Under the pieces are notes generated by a model, which did no database searches, was not told where the DNA came from, and saw only the letters and a list, made by a program, of their open reading frames with translations. 64,000 nucleotides of DNA from Nymphaea colorata (Eukaryota; Streptophyta; Magnoliopsida; Nymphaeales; Nymphaeaceae). The DNA is taken from contig NC_045140.1 in the NCBI RefSeq assembly GCF_008831285.2, positions 599,528 to 663,527 on the forward strand. Direction: 5' to 3'. A program made the translations under genes and the position numbers. Below are positions 63,974 through 64,000 of this stretch, piece by piece (the first letter of the stretch is position 1; the number at the start of each line of letters is the position of its first letter).

Positions 63974-64000
63974 CTGCAGCATATGCTTTCGTATTTAGTT

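Overview
This window is nuclear DNA of a flowering plant. The evidence is AT-rich sequence, spliceosomal GT-AG introns up to about 5 kb, plant-type gene families, and many small transposon relics and dinucleotide microsatellites. The lineage cannot be fixed from the sequence alone. The long introns and old, decayed repeats would suit a non-grass angiosperm with a repeat-rich genome. Exons were assembled by eye from splice sites, reading phase and remembered family conservation; no alignment or transcript was available.

Five complete protein-coding genes could be assembled, all on the minus strand. (1) At 280..7427 is a PNPOx-like split-barrel/DUF2470-type protein, 13 exons, about 447 aa. (2) At 16580..17481 is a WW-domain protein of the CURLY FLAG LEAF1 (CFL1) type, 2 exons, 226 aa. 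(3) At 22711..30685 is a HIT-family nucleotide hydrolase of the HINT3 type, 7 exons, 228 aa. (4) At 32580..44112 is a glyoxylate/succinic semialdehyde reductase of the GLYR1 type, 8 exons, 293 aa. (5) At 48394..52036 is a membrane-anchored glutathione (thioredoxin) peroxidase, 6 coding exons, 201 aa, with a probable intron in its 5'UTR. Exon phases match at every junction in these five models. A sixth minus-strand gene, not recognised, seems to enter from the right edge (exons near 62089..62198 and 63912..63973).

Between and inside the genes lie repeats. At 10330..12850 is a decayed Ty1/copia element with a clear 315-bp 3' LTR; its reverse transcriptase is lost and its integrase and RNase H remnants are brought together and tandemly duplicated. 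At 45145..45603 is a hAT-like MITE with a near-perfect 8-bp target duplication, and a truncated relative begins at 61395. Several other hairpin MITEs, a repeat family with copies inside the HINT3 and GLYR1 introns, a three-copy tandem repeat in an intron of the first gene, and compound (TA)n/(GA)n microsatellites are also present. A GC-richer block at about 58000..61400 looks like an LTR-retrotransposon LTR/leader but has no coding domain.

The genes are not an operon and need not work together. Three of them touch redox or aldehyde detoxification or nucleotide hydrolysis, but I see no functional cluster. I found no convincing new biological system. The best leads are the copia rearrangement, the hAT-like MITE family, a uORF overlapping the CFL1 start codon, and the unidentified gene at the right edge.
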